Assembly: GCA_029378245.1 (NCBI GenBank)
Contig: JARKIF010000004.1
Location: 2,666,001 to 2,730,000, forward strand
Length of the DNA: 64,000 nt
Direction: 5' to 3'
From: Roridomyces roridus
Taxonomy: Eukaryota > Basidiomycota > Agaricomycetes > Agaricales > Mycenaceae
Shown here: piece by piece, positions 41,601 through 52,498 of the stretch
Numbering within the stretch: the stretch's first letter is position 1
How the letters are laid out: every line of letters starts with the position of its first letter
Translations under genes and position numbers: made by a program
Notes under the pieces: model-generated
The model's input: the letters and a program-made list of their open reading frames with translations, nothing else
What the model was told of the DNA's origin: nothing
Database searches by the model: none

Positions 41601-42413
41601 AATCAATGTGACATGCCGGTATCCACCGGCCGTCAGCCGGCTGTACGGCGACGAAAATATTAAAGCTCGGCTTACAGCTGAATGAAAAACAATAGACACA
41701 ATCTGATCTCACGTTCACATTCGGGCCGAAGAGCTCAGGCAGGAAATGGGTATCCTGGAGTCGTCATTGTGGAGCTGGATGTCACCGGCAACGCCTGGCA
41801 AGTGTTGGAGCAGCGTTGGGCCGCACTGGGTCCGCACATCAACGAAAAATTTGTTAGAAGCGGTTAAACACCGTTTAACGGCGGTCTATGCAAGAGGAGG
41901 CCGATCACATGCTTTGACATCATATCACGCACGTCGGCCGCCACGCGGTCTTTGTCCCTTTCTTTCCTTCTTCCACCATCTCCTCGCAGGCTTGCCACAC
42001 ATACACCTGCTCGGATTTTCCTTTCCCCCACCCACCATCCCTTATGGCATTTCCTCATTCCATTGTTCTTTTCCTGTGTTGCGTAGTCCTCGTTACTTGT
42101 AGCTACGAAGTCCTCTTGTAGTGGCCCGTGTCGCTGCCAGCTGAAGTCGTGCGCTTTGCCGCTTCGCTTGGTTGTCGCGCGTGGATTCCGCTTTAGGCCG
42201 ACAACAGAGTTTTGTCCCCCAGATCCACAGTTCCTTTACTGAGAACAACGGAAGGCATAGATGTGTCTAACGTTTTTCATTCCGCTGTAACCGGTCGCTA
42301 AAATTTCACTCTGACATGAGTAGGAGTGCCGATGTTCCGAGGAACGGCATGTCTGCAAATCTGACGGCACGGGAGATAAATATCTGGATGGTCTCGACCG
42401 GGCCATTCGTCAT
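41601..42413. other. Intergenic, includes displaced 3' end of the zinc-cluster gene
   Basis: The first 81 bases continue the zinc-cluster gene frame to a stop (end of RLTAE). The rest shows no supported gene. Confidence 0.4.
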
Positions 42414-43156
42414 CCCCTACTCTAGCGTAGCAGAGAAGGGTTTCTGTGGGCGTGAAATGGCAGCACTCCCGCCAACTCGACGCGATCAAAAGATGATTGT
42501 CAGATTCTTGTCAGATCTCAGTCAATCACGCAACTCATTGATGCATCATGGTTGCCGCAGGCCGGATCATATGTATTCATGCTGCCGTTTCCGTGTGAAT
42601 CGTGTCCGATTCACCTAATCTCTATCCGCAGAGTGGCGGCCCTAGAGAATCAAATCTCATGTTCAGCACCAAATTACTATACAGAAATTGGCTCCCCAGT
42701 CTACAAATTATGATTCTACCGTGACCAAGATTCTACGAAGCAAACACCCATCAAGAACTTTTAATGACTGCTGCAAAACAGAAAAATGGCACATTTCGAT
42801 GGTGTTCGTGACCTTTAGCAGTGTAGCACGGGTCCCTGGTGGTTGAACGTTGAACAGTGTGTCCTGAAGCTTTTTGAGCCAGAGAGACATACACACAACA
42901 GTTTGACGGTTGACCACGCTTTGGTATCTGACCCAACGAAGAGAAATGACATTATTGTTCTGTGATGTACTGTGATTCATGAATCAATCATGAATTATAA
43001 TATTCTCTCGGGCAAACAGTACACCAGAGTAGGGGATGGCGCTTGCCGCCGCTACGGATTGATTCTGATCTGACATGGATCTTTGATCGCGTCGAGTTGG
43101 CTGGAGATCAACATTTCACGGCCACAGAAACCCTTCTCTGCTACGCAGAGTAGGGG
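42414..43156. mobile_element. Inverted-repeat (MITE-like) element
   Basis: The ends CCCCTACTCT and AGAGTAGGGG open inverted arms of about 100 bp (42414-42515 and 43055-43156). The outer 37 bp are almost identical and contain GCGTAGCAGAGAAGGG. There is no coding sequence between the arms. No clear target duplication is visible. The same end motif AGAGTAGGGGATG recurs at 43026-43038 and near 53094, as if from other copies. Confidence 0.5.
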
Positions 43157-43540
43157 AACACCGCCCTCCCCCAGCTTCGCTGTACCCAACATCAGCCGCT
43201 TTTCGCAGAGGTCCCAACAGCAGCAACGCCCTCCCCAGTTAGCACAGAGCCGAAACACGAATTGGGGAAGACCTGACCTCGAAGTATCCGGGGTGATGGG
43301 GTATTCCGGCTTGGTTACTCCGGAGCCCGGTTCTCGTGTATTTCGACACTGATTTGGGGTATGTGCGGGGTGAGCCCTGCGCCTGCTGGAAGAGGGGATA
43401 TTAGTTGTATAGTTATAATACAGAGCATCTCTGTCTAGATCAATCGAGGATCGTCCAAGACGACAGGACTCCATCATTGGCTTTATTTATGAACTCTTCA
43501 ACCAAGCCATCAGTATCTGATGTGCCCGAGGCCGTGGATA

Positions 43541-45257
43541 CTAGCAAAAATGCTCCTGGAAATACTTCTGCGCACTCTGTACCGCGTCGTATCCCATCAA
43601 GAACGTCTGCTGCTCTTCCGCTGGACGCTGTCATGAGACCGGGGCCACCATGAGGAAAAGGAGGTACGCACACCGACCATACAACCCCCGCTTTGCTGGC
43701 TGTACCGCCTGTTCCAACGACGCGCGATTTACATATTCGCCTCGGGATTTGCGCAGCTCCTGATATGCCTCGAGCCGAGCTGGGATATCCGCGCGTTGGG
43801 TACCGAGGGGGATCAGACAACCGATAGCAGCAGCATCTTCAATTGCCATAGAGGCGCCCTGCGTTCGAGGTAAGCAGTTCAGTTTCTGCCACGCACATGC
43901 TCATAAGTATTTTACCTGTCCGAGAGTCGGTAGCGTGGCATGAGCGGCATCCCCGAGCAGCGCTGTCCGACCGTTGATCCAGGTCGGAAGAAGTGGGAGA
44001 GCACGTAGTTGCCACTTTAAGATTGGCTGTTCGCCTTGTTCCAAAAAGTTCAGATACCGTGGGTGGAAGGTCTTGAATTCCTCCACGACCTACATACAAG
44101 CCATCGATAGGATTATAATGAGAAAGAACGACGGTACCGACCTCCTCCACGGTGGCTGGCTGGTCCCAGTCTACGGGAATGAGTGTAAATAACGATCGCT
44201 GATGTCTGTACTTACCATGTTTGTCCGGGTCCCTGTCGTCCGTGTGATGGGCGACAACATTCACAATCTTTCCGCGGCGGCAAGGGGATAAAAACAACAT
44301 GTGGAAGCGCTCCTCCGGTGACAGGACGATCTTATGAGCCAATCAATCCGCGTCAACCCAAATATTTGAACAATATTAATAGAAATACGCACTCGCGCGC
44401 CGGTAATCCCTTTTGTAAACCACTCCATGTCGGGCAGCTCGTCCAGCTTATCCGCATTGAATAAGCACCGAAAGGTGGAAATCCCGGAAGGCAGAGCCTT
44501 CTGCTCGTATCCGAGCACGTGCGTGCGGATAGTTGACTGCCCACAGAAAGCTCAGCACGAGAAACTTAGGATTAGAAACTGACGTGTATCCCATCTGCGC
44601 CGATAATCAAATCCGCCTCCCGCGTTTCCCCGTTCTTCAATTTGAGGACACCTTCCACAGGGTCGCACTCTATAACGCGCGTTCCGAGGTGAAGTTTTGC
44701 GGGCGGCCCAGAACCCTCTTCTTCAGTAGCCAAACGTCTGAGCTCGTCATGCAGGTCCGATCGCAGTGTAGTCCAGCAGGCCTGTGTATGCTCAAGAGGC
44801 ACGCCAGTGGTGAATAAGCCACTTACACGCTCTTTGGGATCTTTGTATAGCAATGGCTGCGTGGTGCCTTCCCCTCCAACGGCGCTATATCTTACAGTCT
44901 GGTGCGCACATTGAAGGTTCAATAGATGTTGGTTAAAAAAACGGATGGAAGCGACGCACTCCGAACGTCTCGACACCTTGAAGGTTCTGTGGATCATATC
45001 CCAGATACTCGAGGACACGCATCGCATTAAACTGAACTGTGATGGCAGCTCCAATTTCCCTCTTCATTTGCGAAGTTTCGAGGATCTGACCACGTCCTAC
45101 ATCAATTTATGCCTTCTCGGATGTATGGATGGACTGTGCTCACCTCGACTTGGTGCCCTTGCCTCCGCAGGGATAGAGCAGCGGCGAGTCCACCGAGCCC
45201 TGCGCCGACAATGCATATCCGGAGGGGAAACTGAGTGGAGTTGGATCCCTTTTGCAT
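43541..45257 (-). CDS. FAD-dependent aromatic monooxygenase (salicylate-hydroxylase-like)
   Basis: Ten exons (45257-45144, 45085-44960, 44898-44827, 44781-44584, 44536-44393, 44330-44216, 44170-44142, 44089-43916, 43858-43678, 43620-43541) give 410 aa. The group A flavoprotein signatures are present: GAGLGG (18-23) for the FAD ADP part, the DG motif GADGIHSTIR (165-174), and GDAAHATLPTLGQG (312-325) for the FAD ribityl/pyrophosphate. Such enzymes hydroxylate aromatic acids using NAD(P)H and oxygen. The adjacent gene on the same strand is a monocarboxylate-type transporter, which would suit uptake and breakdown of an aromatic acid. Every junction keeps frame; the last (donor GTCGGT at 43677) is less typical but restores the conserved C-terminal helix. 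Confidence 0.88.
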
Positions 45258-45478
45258 CTTCCGGAAGTGCGGGGAAACTTAAGCCTGTGGGAGAAGAGAG
45301 GAGTTGAGCTCTCGGGTTTTTCAGTTACCCACGAAGTCGCACCGTGCCTTCCATTGAAGGAAGAATGGCGAGAGGGGTGAACGTTCATGCGGACATCGTG
45401 ACCTAGTCCGCCACAGTTCCAAGTACACATCCTTCACCACGTCGACTATTCTTATCACGAGGGAGAATTCAACATGTC

Positions 45479-47283
45479 TCAATATTTCCGTCGGACGCCC
45501 GGCGCAGCAAGCCACCTTGAGACCGCAGTCGCAATGGCACTAACGAAGAGGGCGCTTCCTTGAAAACATCCGCCTCAGCACATGTTCAAGCTACCAAGAC
45601 AAAAAGCAACACATACCTGCGAAAAACCCAACGCCTTTGTAACCCAGGGCCGAACTCGTCAACAGCCCACTGATGGGCGGGCCGCACACCGTGGCAATGC
45701 TACTCAGGCTATTGACGACTCCCAATCTGCGCCCAATGGCCTCAATGTGACCCATCTGGCCGACAATAGAGCCAATGAGGGCGATCCAGGCACCAGAGAA
45801 GAAGCTATGACAGGCTTCCTTCAGCCACACCATACGAGCAAGTGAAATTTACCCATAGAGAATGGATATGGCGGTTATCCTTGGGACTGTGACAGAATGG
45901 CCACATTAAGGTGGTCACTCCCGTCAGAACGCTCGTTATAATCGTAATATTCATCGGTCCTTTCGAGCGGTCAGAATACACGGACTGTGGTGCGGAGATA
46001 AGGTTACCCATGCGGTCCGCGAGTGTCCCGGATGCAATACGTCCGAAGCCAGCTGTGAAGTTCACGATAGCGGGGAGGTAGAACGCGAACTCGGACGAGA
46101 GGCCGAATGTTATGGCACTGCTACTGACGTAGGTCAACACTGGGTATTTGTGAGTACCAAGTCGTCATTTGACAGCAATGCTCACTGGTGAACAAACCGA
46201 GGTATTGCACGAATGCCCCAAAACAGAAGACAGAGAAGGCGTGGGCGTGGATGACTCGGATGCCGAGAAAGCCATTGGAGGATTTTGCGGGGGGTAATCG
46301 TGGACGCACACACTGGAATTAACGTCACGCTGGCGAGCAGGAGAGGTGCAGGACAAACCAGGTTGGTAATAACCAATAAAAGCATTAGAATGAATCCCAT
46401 CGTCCTCATTGCCCAGGGAAATCTGAAAGCCATGGATTACTGACGAATTGGGCTTGCCAAAAGTCTACGCACCCAATATGTGTGATGAGCTGACGGATGA
46501 CGATGGGCAAGACTGTACCGCCCAACGCCCCACCTCCCGCCATAAGTCCGAGCGCAAATCCACGCCGCTTATTCCACCAATGAGTGACCGCTGTAAACAT
46601 GGAACAGAACATGAGGCCGCATCCAATCTGGATAGATAGCATCAGCAGGTGAATACATTTTGCCGAGTCACGCACACCGACTACAAGCCCTTGGCAAATG
46701 AGATAGTGCCAGTAGACCTTGCACTGAGGGACCAGAAACGTCGCGATCACGATCAAGAGGGTGCCTGATGCGAAGGGGACTCGAAAATATCCCAGATCGA
46801 AGAGCCTCCCGACCAGTGCAGACGGAAGGAAAACCATACAGTGCTGTATGGACCCGATCCAGGCGCTGTAGCCGCGGGAATCAGACTACCCGTAAAGGTA
46901 AATCAGCAGTACGCACATTTGAGACGGCGTGGAGTGGCGGAGGAGTGTCTGCTGGTAATATGCTTGGAATACCTGCGCAGAGATGAAGACGTCCGATTCG
47001 TAGAAATCGGGAGCCTACACCCCAAGAGTTGACGTAGCCGAAGCTGCTTTCCAAGTTAGTGGGTTCATGCCGCGAGTGCCGAGCACACGGACGTTGCAAA
47101 GAAACCCGTAATGGTCTGAATCGTGAGGGGATGGACTGGAGTTTCACAGACAGAACGCACCCCGACCAATACGACCCATGCTTTCAGACCACCATCTGGA
47201 AACACTTCATCGTTTTCGACGTTAGACCTGCTCTCTTTGTCGTCCGTGGAGAACTGGCTCGGTACGGTGTCGACTGCATCCAT
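45479..47283 (-). CDS. MFS monocarboxylate-type transporter, one apparent frameshift
   Basis: Twelve exons from 47283 to 45479 (47283-47161, 47115-47093, 47043-47019, 46972-46917, 46865-46676, 46627-46473, 46422-46359, 46312-46186, 46139-46008, 45959-45853, 45804-45617, 45558-45479) give about 422 aa with the family start VFPDGGLKAW (27-36), FGYVNSWG, AWIGSIQ, WWNKRRGFALGL and the late GFFSGAWIAL segment. This is the fungal MCT-like group of proton-linked carboxylate carriers with about 12 membrane spans. Exon 10 has one base too many: the frame giving MNITIITSV must change to the frame giving RITAISILYG near 45890-45900. No intron solves this, so the gene is either newly broken or the base is an assembly error. 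Confidence 0.78.
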
Positions 47284-48022
47284 GGGACTCGGAAGAGAGG
47301 GAGAAAGATGGCGTGAGATGACTTGACGGGCGGATATAGTGAGCCTGGTGGAGGAAGCGAGTGAGAAACTGACTGAAACTGAGCGACACGAGAGACTCAG
47401 GAGGCCGGACGTCCCGAGATGGAGTGCCACGTCAAGACAATGGACATCACCCACATCGGCGCCCGTGGATCGACTTTTGGAATCTCCGAGACATGAATTT
47501 TCCGGAGAAAAGTGACGACGCTCAGGTTCTGAGCGGCAGGTCTCTGCTCATGATGGTCGAAAAGAGGAGTGTCCAGAGTGTCACTTATCGTTAGCCGACG
47601 GCACACGTGCACGTGCTCAGGACGAATCCATTTCGGCCGATCTGCCGAACGTCTCTTGTCCTCTGCGACCATCATCTATGGATTCAACACTGTTTCCACT
47701 TGGTTTTCACGTTGTTTCCACTGTGCTTGTGCTGGCCCTGTTTCTGGACTCTCCTGGGTATCTCTCCCGTGAATGCCTGATGGCTCAACGCTCGCCCATC
47801 TCGACTGTTGCTCGAAGACCACCTCCACGGAACTCTGCAGGCTTTCTCAGACTCCACACCCTCCCGCATCACATGCTCTTAATGGACTCGAATCTTTGAG
47901 TCCAAGGAAATCAGTTCCATTTGCCACGTTTGGGAGAGGTGACTTCATGCATTGAAACTCCACTTGTCCGCGAGCACATCTCCCTGGCAACTAGGGATCA
48001 CGATATCCACCAGAGCCGTTGC
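47284..48022. other. Intergenic, transporter promoter side
   Basis: No supported gene. It lies between the start of the transporter gene and the 3' end of the first D-amino-acid-oxidase-like gene. Confidence 0.45.
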
Positions 48023-49990
48023 AAGTCGTCAAGAATCCTAGCGGAATTTCAGCCAGAAATTATATTATACACAGTACAATGAGCCAAGGGATTTCTATGT
48101 TAGAAACGGAACTCTACAAGTCTAAATGCGATAATTCATTGCCTCGGGCTCCTTTCCTTGCATGGCCTCGTCGAGCAGGTCAATCACATCCGCCGCACAT
48201 CCAAAGGACAAGCTCCATCCGGACCCCCCGTGCCCATAGCAGTGCACAATCCGACTCGCCTCGGACGACTCCTCGAAACGCCTCAGCTCCCGTTCGACTC
48301 GGACGTTCTTCGAACGAGCTGGGCGGAGTCCCTGTGCGAGCGGGTACGCGGGGTCCAACTTGGCATGCTTCAGGCCGGGCAGGAACTCGTTTGCCCGTTG
48401 GCGCATGCGCTGGACAACGTGGGTGTCGAGCGTCAGATCGAGATCCCACTGGTTGTCCTGTGCGATGCCGCCGATTAGGAGGATGTTGTCGGTACGTGGC
48501 ACGATGAAGATGATTTCGTTGTCCTCCGATACGTCCGCACTGATTGAAAGCGCCGCGTCGACTTTGGGGAAGGTAGTCCCATCGTTGACAACGCGCAAGA
48601 GGGCACCGCGGAGTGGTGAGCACGAGTCGTCGCCTGAGAGAGAGCCCCCGTGGAGCCCGGTGGCATTGACGATGGCGTCGGCGTGGAACTCGTTGCGGAG
48701 GTCATGCTCAATCGAGAGCAGGTCGGTGTCGATGGTGCGTGTTGTCATCGTCGCTCCCTTGCTCAACACGAGGTTCGTCAACCAATGCATAGCCTGGTCC
48801 GTGTCGATCACGGGGACGGACAACTCGTAGCCGTCCATGATACCGCCCTCGTACTTGGGGTTCACACCGCGCTCCTCGGCTAGCTTCGCCCCTGCATGCC
48901 GGAACCCCTCCACACCGCTTCCGGCAATCTCGGTCATCTTGTTGAGCAACTTCCGGCACTTGGTGTTATCTTCCGAAAGTCGTTGGGGGAAGAAGAAGTT
49001 CGACTGGGTCATGCGAACTCCTGCGTCACGAGACAGGCCTGCATCGTCGGCGATCTGCTTCCACGCCCAATACGCCGTCATACACCAATGCTTCGAATAC
49101 TCTAGCGACACGGCATCGACGTGCGAGCCGCACACTGCCGGCGGGAACTCCCACAGCGCACCCGCGATCTGAGAGGTGAGTCGGTCGCCGTGGCTTTGCC
49201 CCACGTTGGCCCAGCCTTTGGAGATGACGGTGACTTTGTAGCCTTTGTCGAGCAAGGCCCACGCCGTGACGAGACCGATGACACCCGCGCCGACGATGAG
49301 GATGTGAGGCGAGTCTGCCTGCTGTTGGACGAGGCGCTGAGGGTGTGGGGTGATGTTCTCGTTCATGACGAGTTTGTGGTTCGTGTTGTAACGCTCGGCA
49401 GGGGTGCGAGATGGTGATTCTTCGTTCTGGGCTGCCTCCCGGTCCGCCCTGTGGAGATGACTCGATACCGAGTGTTGGTCTAAAAGAAATTATGTCAGTT
49501 GAAGGGAGTCGAAGAGGTGACATACTGATGAAAGACATGTTGAATTGCCAGGAAGAGGTTGTTCTAGTAGTCGAGTGAAAGGATGTAGGATGTCTGGATC
49601 ATCCAACTGCACAGGCCCTGGGTTATATACTCAAAGCCACTCCGTTGTATTCCGCATCAACAGCACCGATCGCGAACAGTGGCCTATTTTCAGTGTCCGG
49701 TTGATGTCCGCGAGCAGCACCTGTACGAGATTCAAATCGTTGTCGACACATGTCGTCCTTGGATTTTCACTGCCAACTGTCCAGTGTCAATTTTCAAAGG
49801 AGGAGGACAGCCCGGCTACGTAAAATAATCGGATCGTCCTCTCTGCTCGAACCATACCACGGTGCAACACACTAGGACGGGATACCATATACGTACGATC
49901 ATTCTCATTGAAATGTGCCATGCCCGGGGATGAACGGTCACTTCGAGGCGCAAAGGTGGATCAGTGGAGACCCCAGGTTAGTTTTGGTCG
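48023..49990 (-). repeat. Inverted segmental duplication, arm 1
   Basis: This block matches 54130-56118 in inverted orientation. It includes the oxidase gene, its 3' region (shared GTACTGTGTATAATATAATT and GATTCTTGACGACT) and its promoter (shared CCAGACATCCTACATCCTTT). The match is close within the gene and weaker in the flanks. Confidence 0.75.
48122..49538 (-). CDS. D-amino-acid-oxidase-like FAD enzyme, copy 1
   Basis: A 13-nt first exon (49538-49526) and a long second exon (49479-48122) give 456 aa. The FAD-binding Rossmann motif is GAGVIG (68-73). The C-terminal family motifs are GLRPARSKN and HCYGHGGSGWSL, which contribute substrate arginine and flavin contacts in D-amino-acid and D-aspartate oxidases. 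The enzyme would deaminate a D-amino acid or related amine to the oxo acid with release of peroxide. No SKL-type peroxisomal ending is present (it ends MNYRI). TATATAA lies at 49623-49629. Copy 2 at 54598-56018 is almost identical over the last 414 residues (about ten differences). Confidence 0.88.
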
Positions 49991-51064
49991 CAGACGGAGT
50001 GCACCGACATTGTTGCCCCCGGGGATGAACGGCAATTTTGCGATGAAAATGTGGCTCGATTGAGAGTCGAGACCACAGAGGGGAGTTGAGCGTGCAAATG
50101 GGAGCATGACATGTCTCGGTTGCGATTCAAGGGCCCGACGGTTTGCCGACGGTGTACTATTTTTCACCAGAGTGAAGGGAACTCCGAATCGGTGACACCC
50201 GACAGCTGTACGAGATTAAAATCGTCGGCAACCTCGGGTTCTAGCTCTCGGCTTTCAAAGCAGGAGGGTCCGTGCTGAACAACGGGCCCTTTTCTGGGAT
50301 GATCCCCCCAAGTTTCTTGTCTCCAACTCTGCTCAGAAAAAAAGAAGTATTCCATGGACGTTGCTGCCATGTAAATTTAACACGCACAAAGATCAGCGGG
50401 AGGGCCCGTAGCTTCGAGAAGCTTTGGCCGAGACCTTCGTGTTGAACATGGCTTGATCCCGATTCAGATTGATAGCCTGTGATAAAGACAAGTTATTCAA
50501 GTTGACGCCCTTTACAAGGCTTCGGACACATGACTGCGTGCGCCATACATGCCCTGCTCAGGAAGTCATTGCGGATCCGGAATAACGCGGTGTTGGACTC
50601 GGAATGATATCCGTTTGCCTAGTCCCCCAGAGCTCAGTCCAGTCCTGGGTATTGAGCTCATTGATTCAGCTTGGAGGTGACATTTCGAGTGCCGGAGGAA
50701 GTACTGTGAAGCGCGTGTTGTTTCACTCGATACTGCTGCTTAGTGGTCATCATTATCCTACTATTCAAATCAGTTCTGGTTCGACTCCAGTGATATCAAT
50801 TTGATTGTATTGCCCGCGCCCCAGGCGATTTCTTTTACCTTTCTGACATCTACGTGGATCTCTTCCAGGAGGGAAAATGGTTTCCCAACTACGACGGCAA
50901 TCAAAGCGGAACGGCAAACCCCATGATCGAAATTTTCCTGCTCAAGACTGACTGAGACATTCTCCTCTTATCTCTCTACCATTCCCCACATCCATCCTCT
51001 CGACTCGCCCACTCGCAACCCGATTCCCAATTTGCCCAGCTACAAGTTTCAACTCAGCGTAACG
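49991..51064. other. Intergenic with diverged promoter repeats
   Basis: No gene is supported. It contains a second diverged copy of motifs found nearer the oxidase gene, for example CCCGGGGATGAACGG at about 50030 and about 49923, and CTGTACGAGATT at about 50203 and about 49722. Confidence 0.45.
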
Positions 51065-52498
51065 ATGCTCCACCTCCACCACCCCACCGCCGGGGCCACC
51101 ACATCCCCAATCAAACGCCTACCCTACGACCTCCTCGTCGAAATCTGTCAACTTGTTATCAAAGACGCAACGGGTACCGACTCACACGCCGCACCCTTGA
51201 TCCTCCTGCTCGTATGCCGCGAATGGCGGGACTCGGCGTACCAATGTGCAGCAGTCTGGTCGACGTTCAGCGTCGACGTCTTTGGCGGTGAGGCCGCTCG
51301 AAAACTTGTCTCAACGTACCTGAGGCGATCGCGAGGCGTGCGGCTTTCGGTGCACCTCGATGCAGGCGGATGGGACGAACCGGGGGCCAAGCCGTACTAC
51401 CGCAATCACGATGCCGCCGGTGCTGAGGAACATCAAGCCGACATCAAACACGCAAAAGCTCGCACACTCGCTCCCTTCGTGCTCGCTCCCCTCGTCGCCC
51501 ACGCACAGCGCATCTCAAATCTTCGCTGGACGGGATCATATTGGGACAGGGTAGATTTCTCTGGGTTCCGGGGTCGGCTGACGGCGTTGGTGGAACTTGA
51601 CGTATGTAACCTCGGCCTCCTTGATACGCGTGAATTCGAGTTCAGCCCGGCACTGCGGAGCTTGCGTACCTCGGGTCGATGCCTGGAGCTCTCCCACGCC
51701 GTCCCCTCACACATCGAGATTCAGTCAACCCTCCCTTGGGCCGGCGGGGAAGACATCCTCAAGCGATTCAGCAGCACGGCGGAGCCTTTGCTCGACTTCT
51801 CCTCCCTCACCTGGCTGGCATGCGTGTTAACGGAAGACGATGACGACAAAGAGACTTGGGACGTACGCAGCGGCCAGCCCGTCGTCGTGGAGCGCACACT
51901 CCGGGTTCTCCCTCAACTCAAGTCCTGGTCCTTTGAATGCCACAACATCAAGGCCAGACAATCCGAACGTGTCCGGCGACTTCTGGATCTGCACAGCACG
52001 CCCGCCCTCGAGACCCTCGACGTGTGCTGCCTCGCAAGTCCCACAAGCCTCCGTGCATTCATCACACGCTCAAACTGCCAGCTCACCCGACTCGCGCTCC
52101 GTCAATGTCGCATCCGCGTCGGCCAATTCATCGACATCCTACGACTCCTGCCGGCGCTCGAGAGCCTCGTCATCGAGAATGGTGTGATTCCAACCATGAT
52201 CACGGACAGACTTTTCGAGAGCCTCTGTAACAGCGTCGATCGGTTGGAGCTTGTCCCTAGGTTGAGGGAGCTCCGTATCGTCGGGCATTATATGTTCAAG
52301 GTGGCTAAGCTGGTGGAGATGCTCGAGTCAAGGGATGGCAGTGTGTTTAAATTGGTTGAACTGGTGATCCCGCTGAATGCGGTGGATGAGCTGTGTCGAT
52401 TGAGGCCGAAGATTCGGCAGAGGGTTCGGGTCGGGGTATTACAGGGGAAGGAAAGCGCGCCGATGGGGAGACGGAAACGTGCAATTGTTGTCGTATAG
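51065..52498 (+). CDS. F-box protein with leucine-rich region
   Basis: A single exon of 477 aa from ATG 51065 (the open frame begins at 51032 but with TTG). An F-box-like N-terminus, IKRLPYDLLVEICQL, is followed by LLLVCREWRD, as in Agaricomycete F-box proteins. The rest has repeated Leu-rich stretches (LRSLRTSG, LETLDVCCL, LTRLALRQC, LRELRIVGH) typical of substrate-binding LRR arcs. It would recruit a target to an SCF ubiquitin ligase. The target is unknown. It sits in the loop between the two inverted oxidase genes. Confidence 0.8.
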   Translation: MLHLHHPTAGATTSPIKRLPYDLLVEICQLVIKDATGTDSHAAPLILLLVCREWRDSAYQCAAVWSTFSVDVFGGEAARKLVSTYLRRSRGVRLSVHLDAGGWDEPGAKPYYRNHDAAGAEEHQADIKHAKARTLAPFVLAPLVAHAQRISNLRWTGSYWDRVDFSGFRGRLTALVELDVCNLGLLDTREFEFSPALRSLRTSGRCLELSHAVPSHIEIQSTLPWAGGEDILKRFSSTAEPLLDFSSLTWLACVLTEDDDDKETWDVRSGQPVVVERTLRVLPQLKSWSFECHNIKARQSERVRRLLDLHSTPALETLDVCCLASPTSLRAFITRSNCQLTRLALRQCRIRVGQFIDILRLLPALESLVIENGVIPTMITDRLFESLCNSVDRLELVPRLRELRIVGHYMFKVAKLVEMLESRDGSVFKLVELVIPLNAVDELCRLRPKIRQRVRVGVLQGKESAPMGRRKRAIVVV

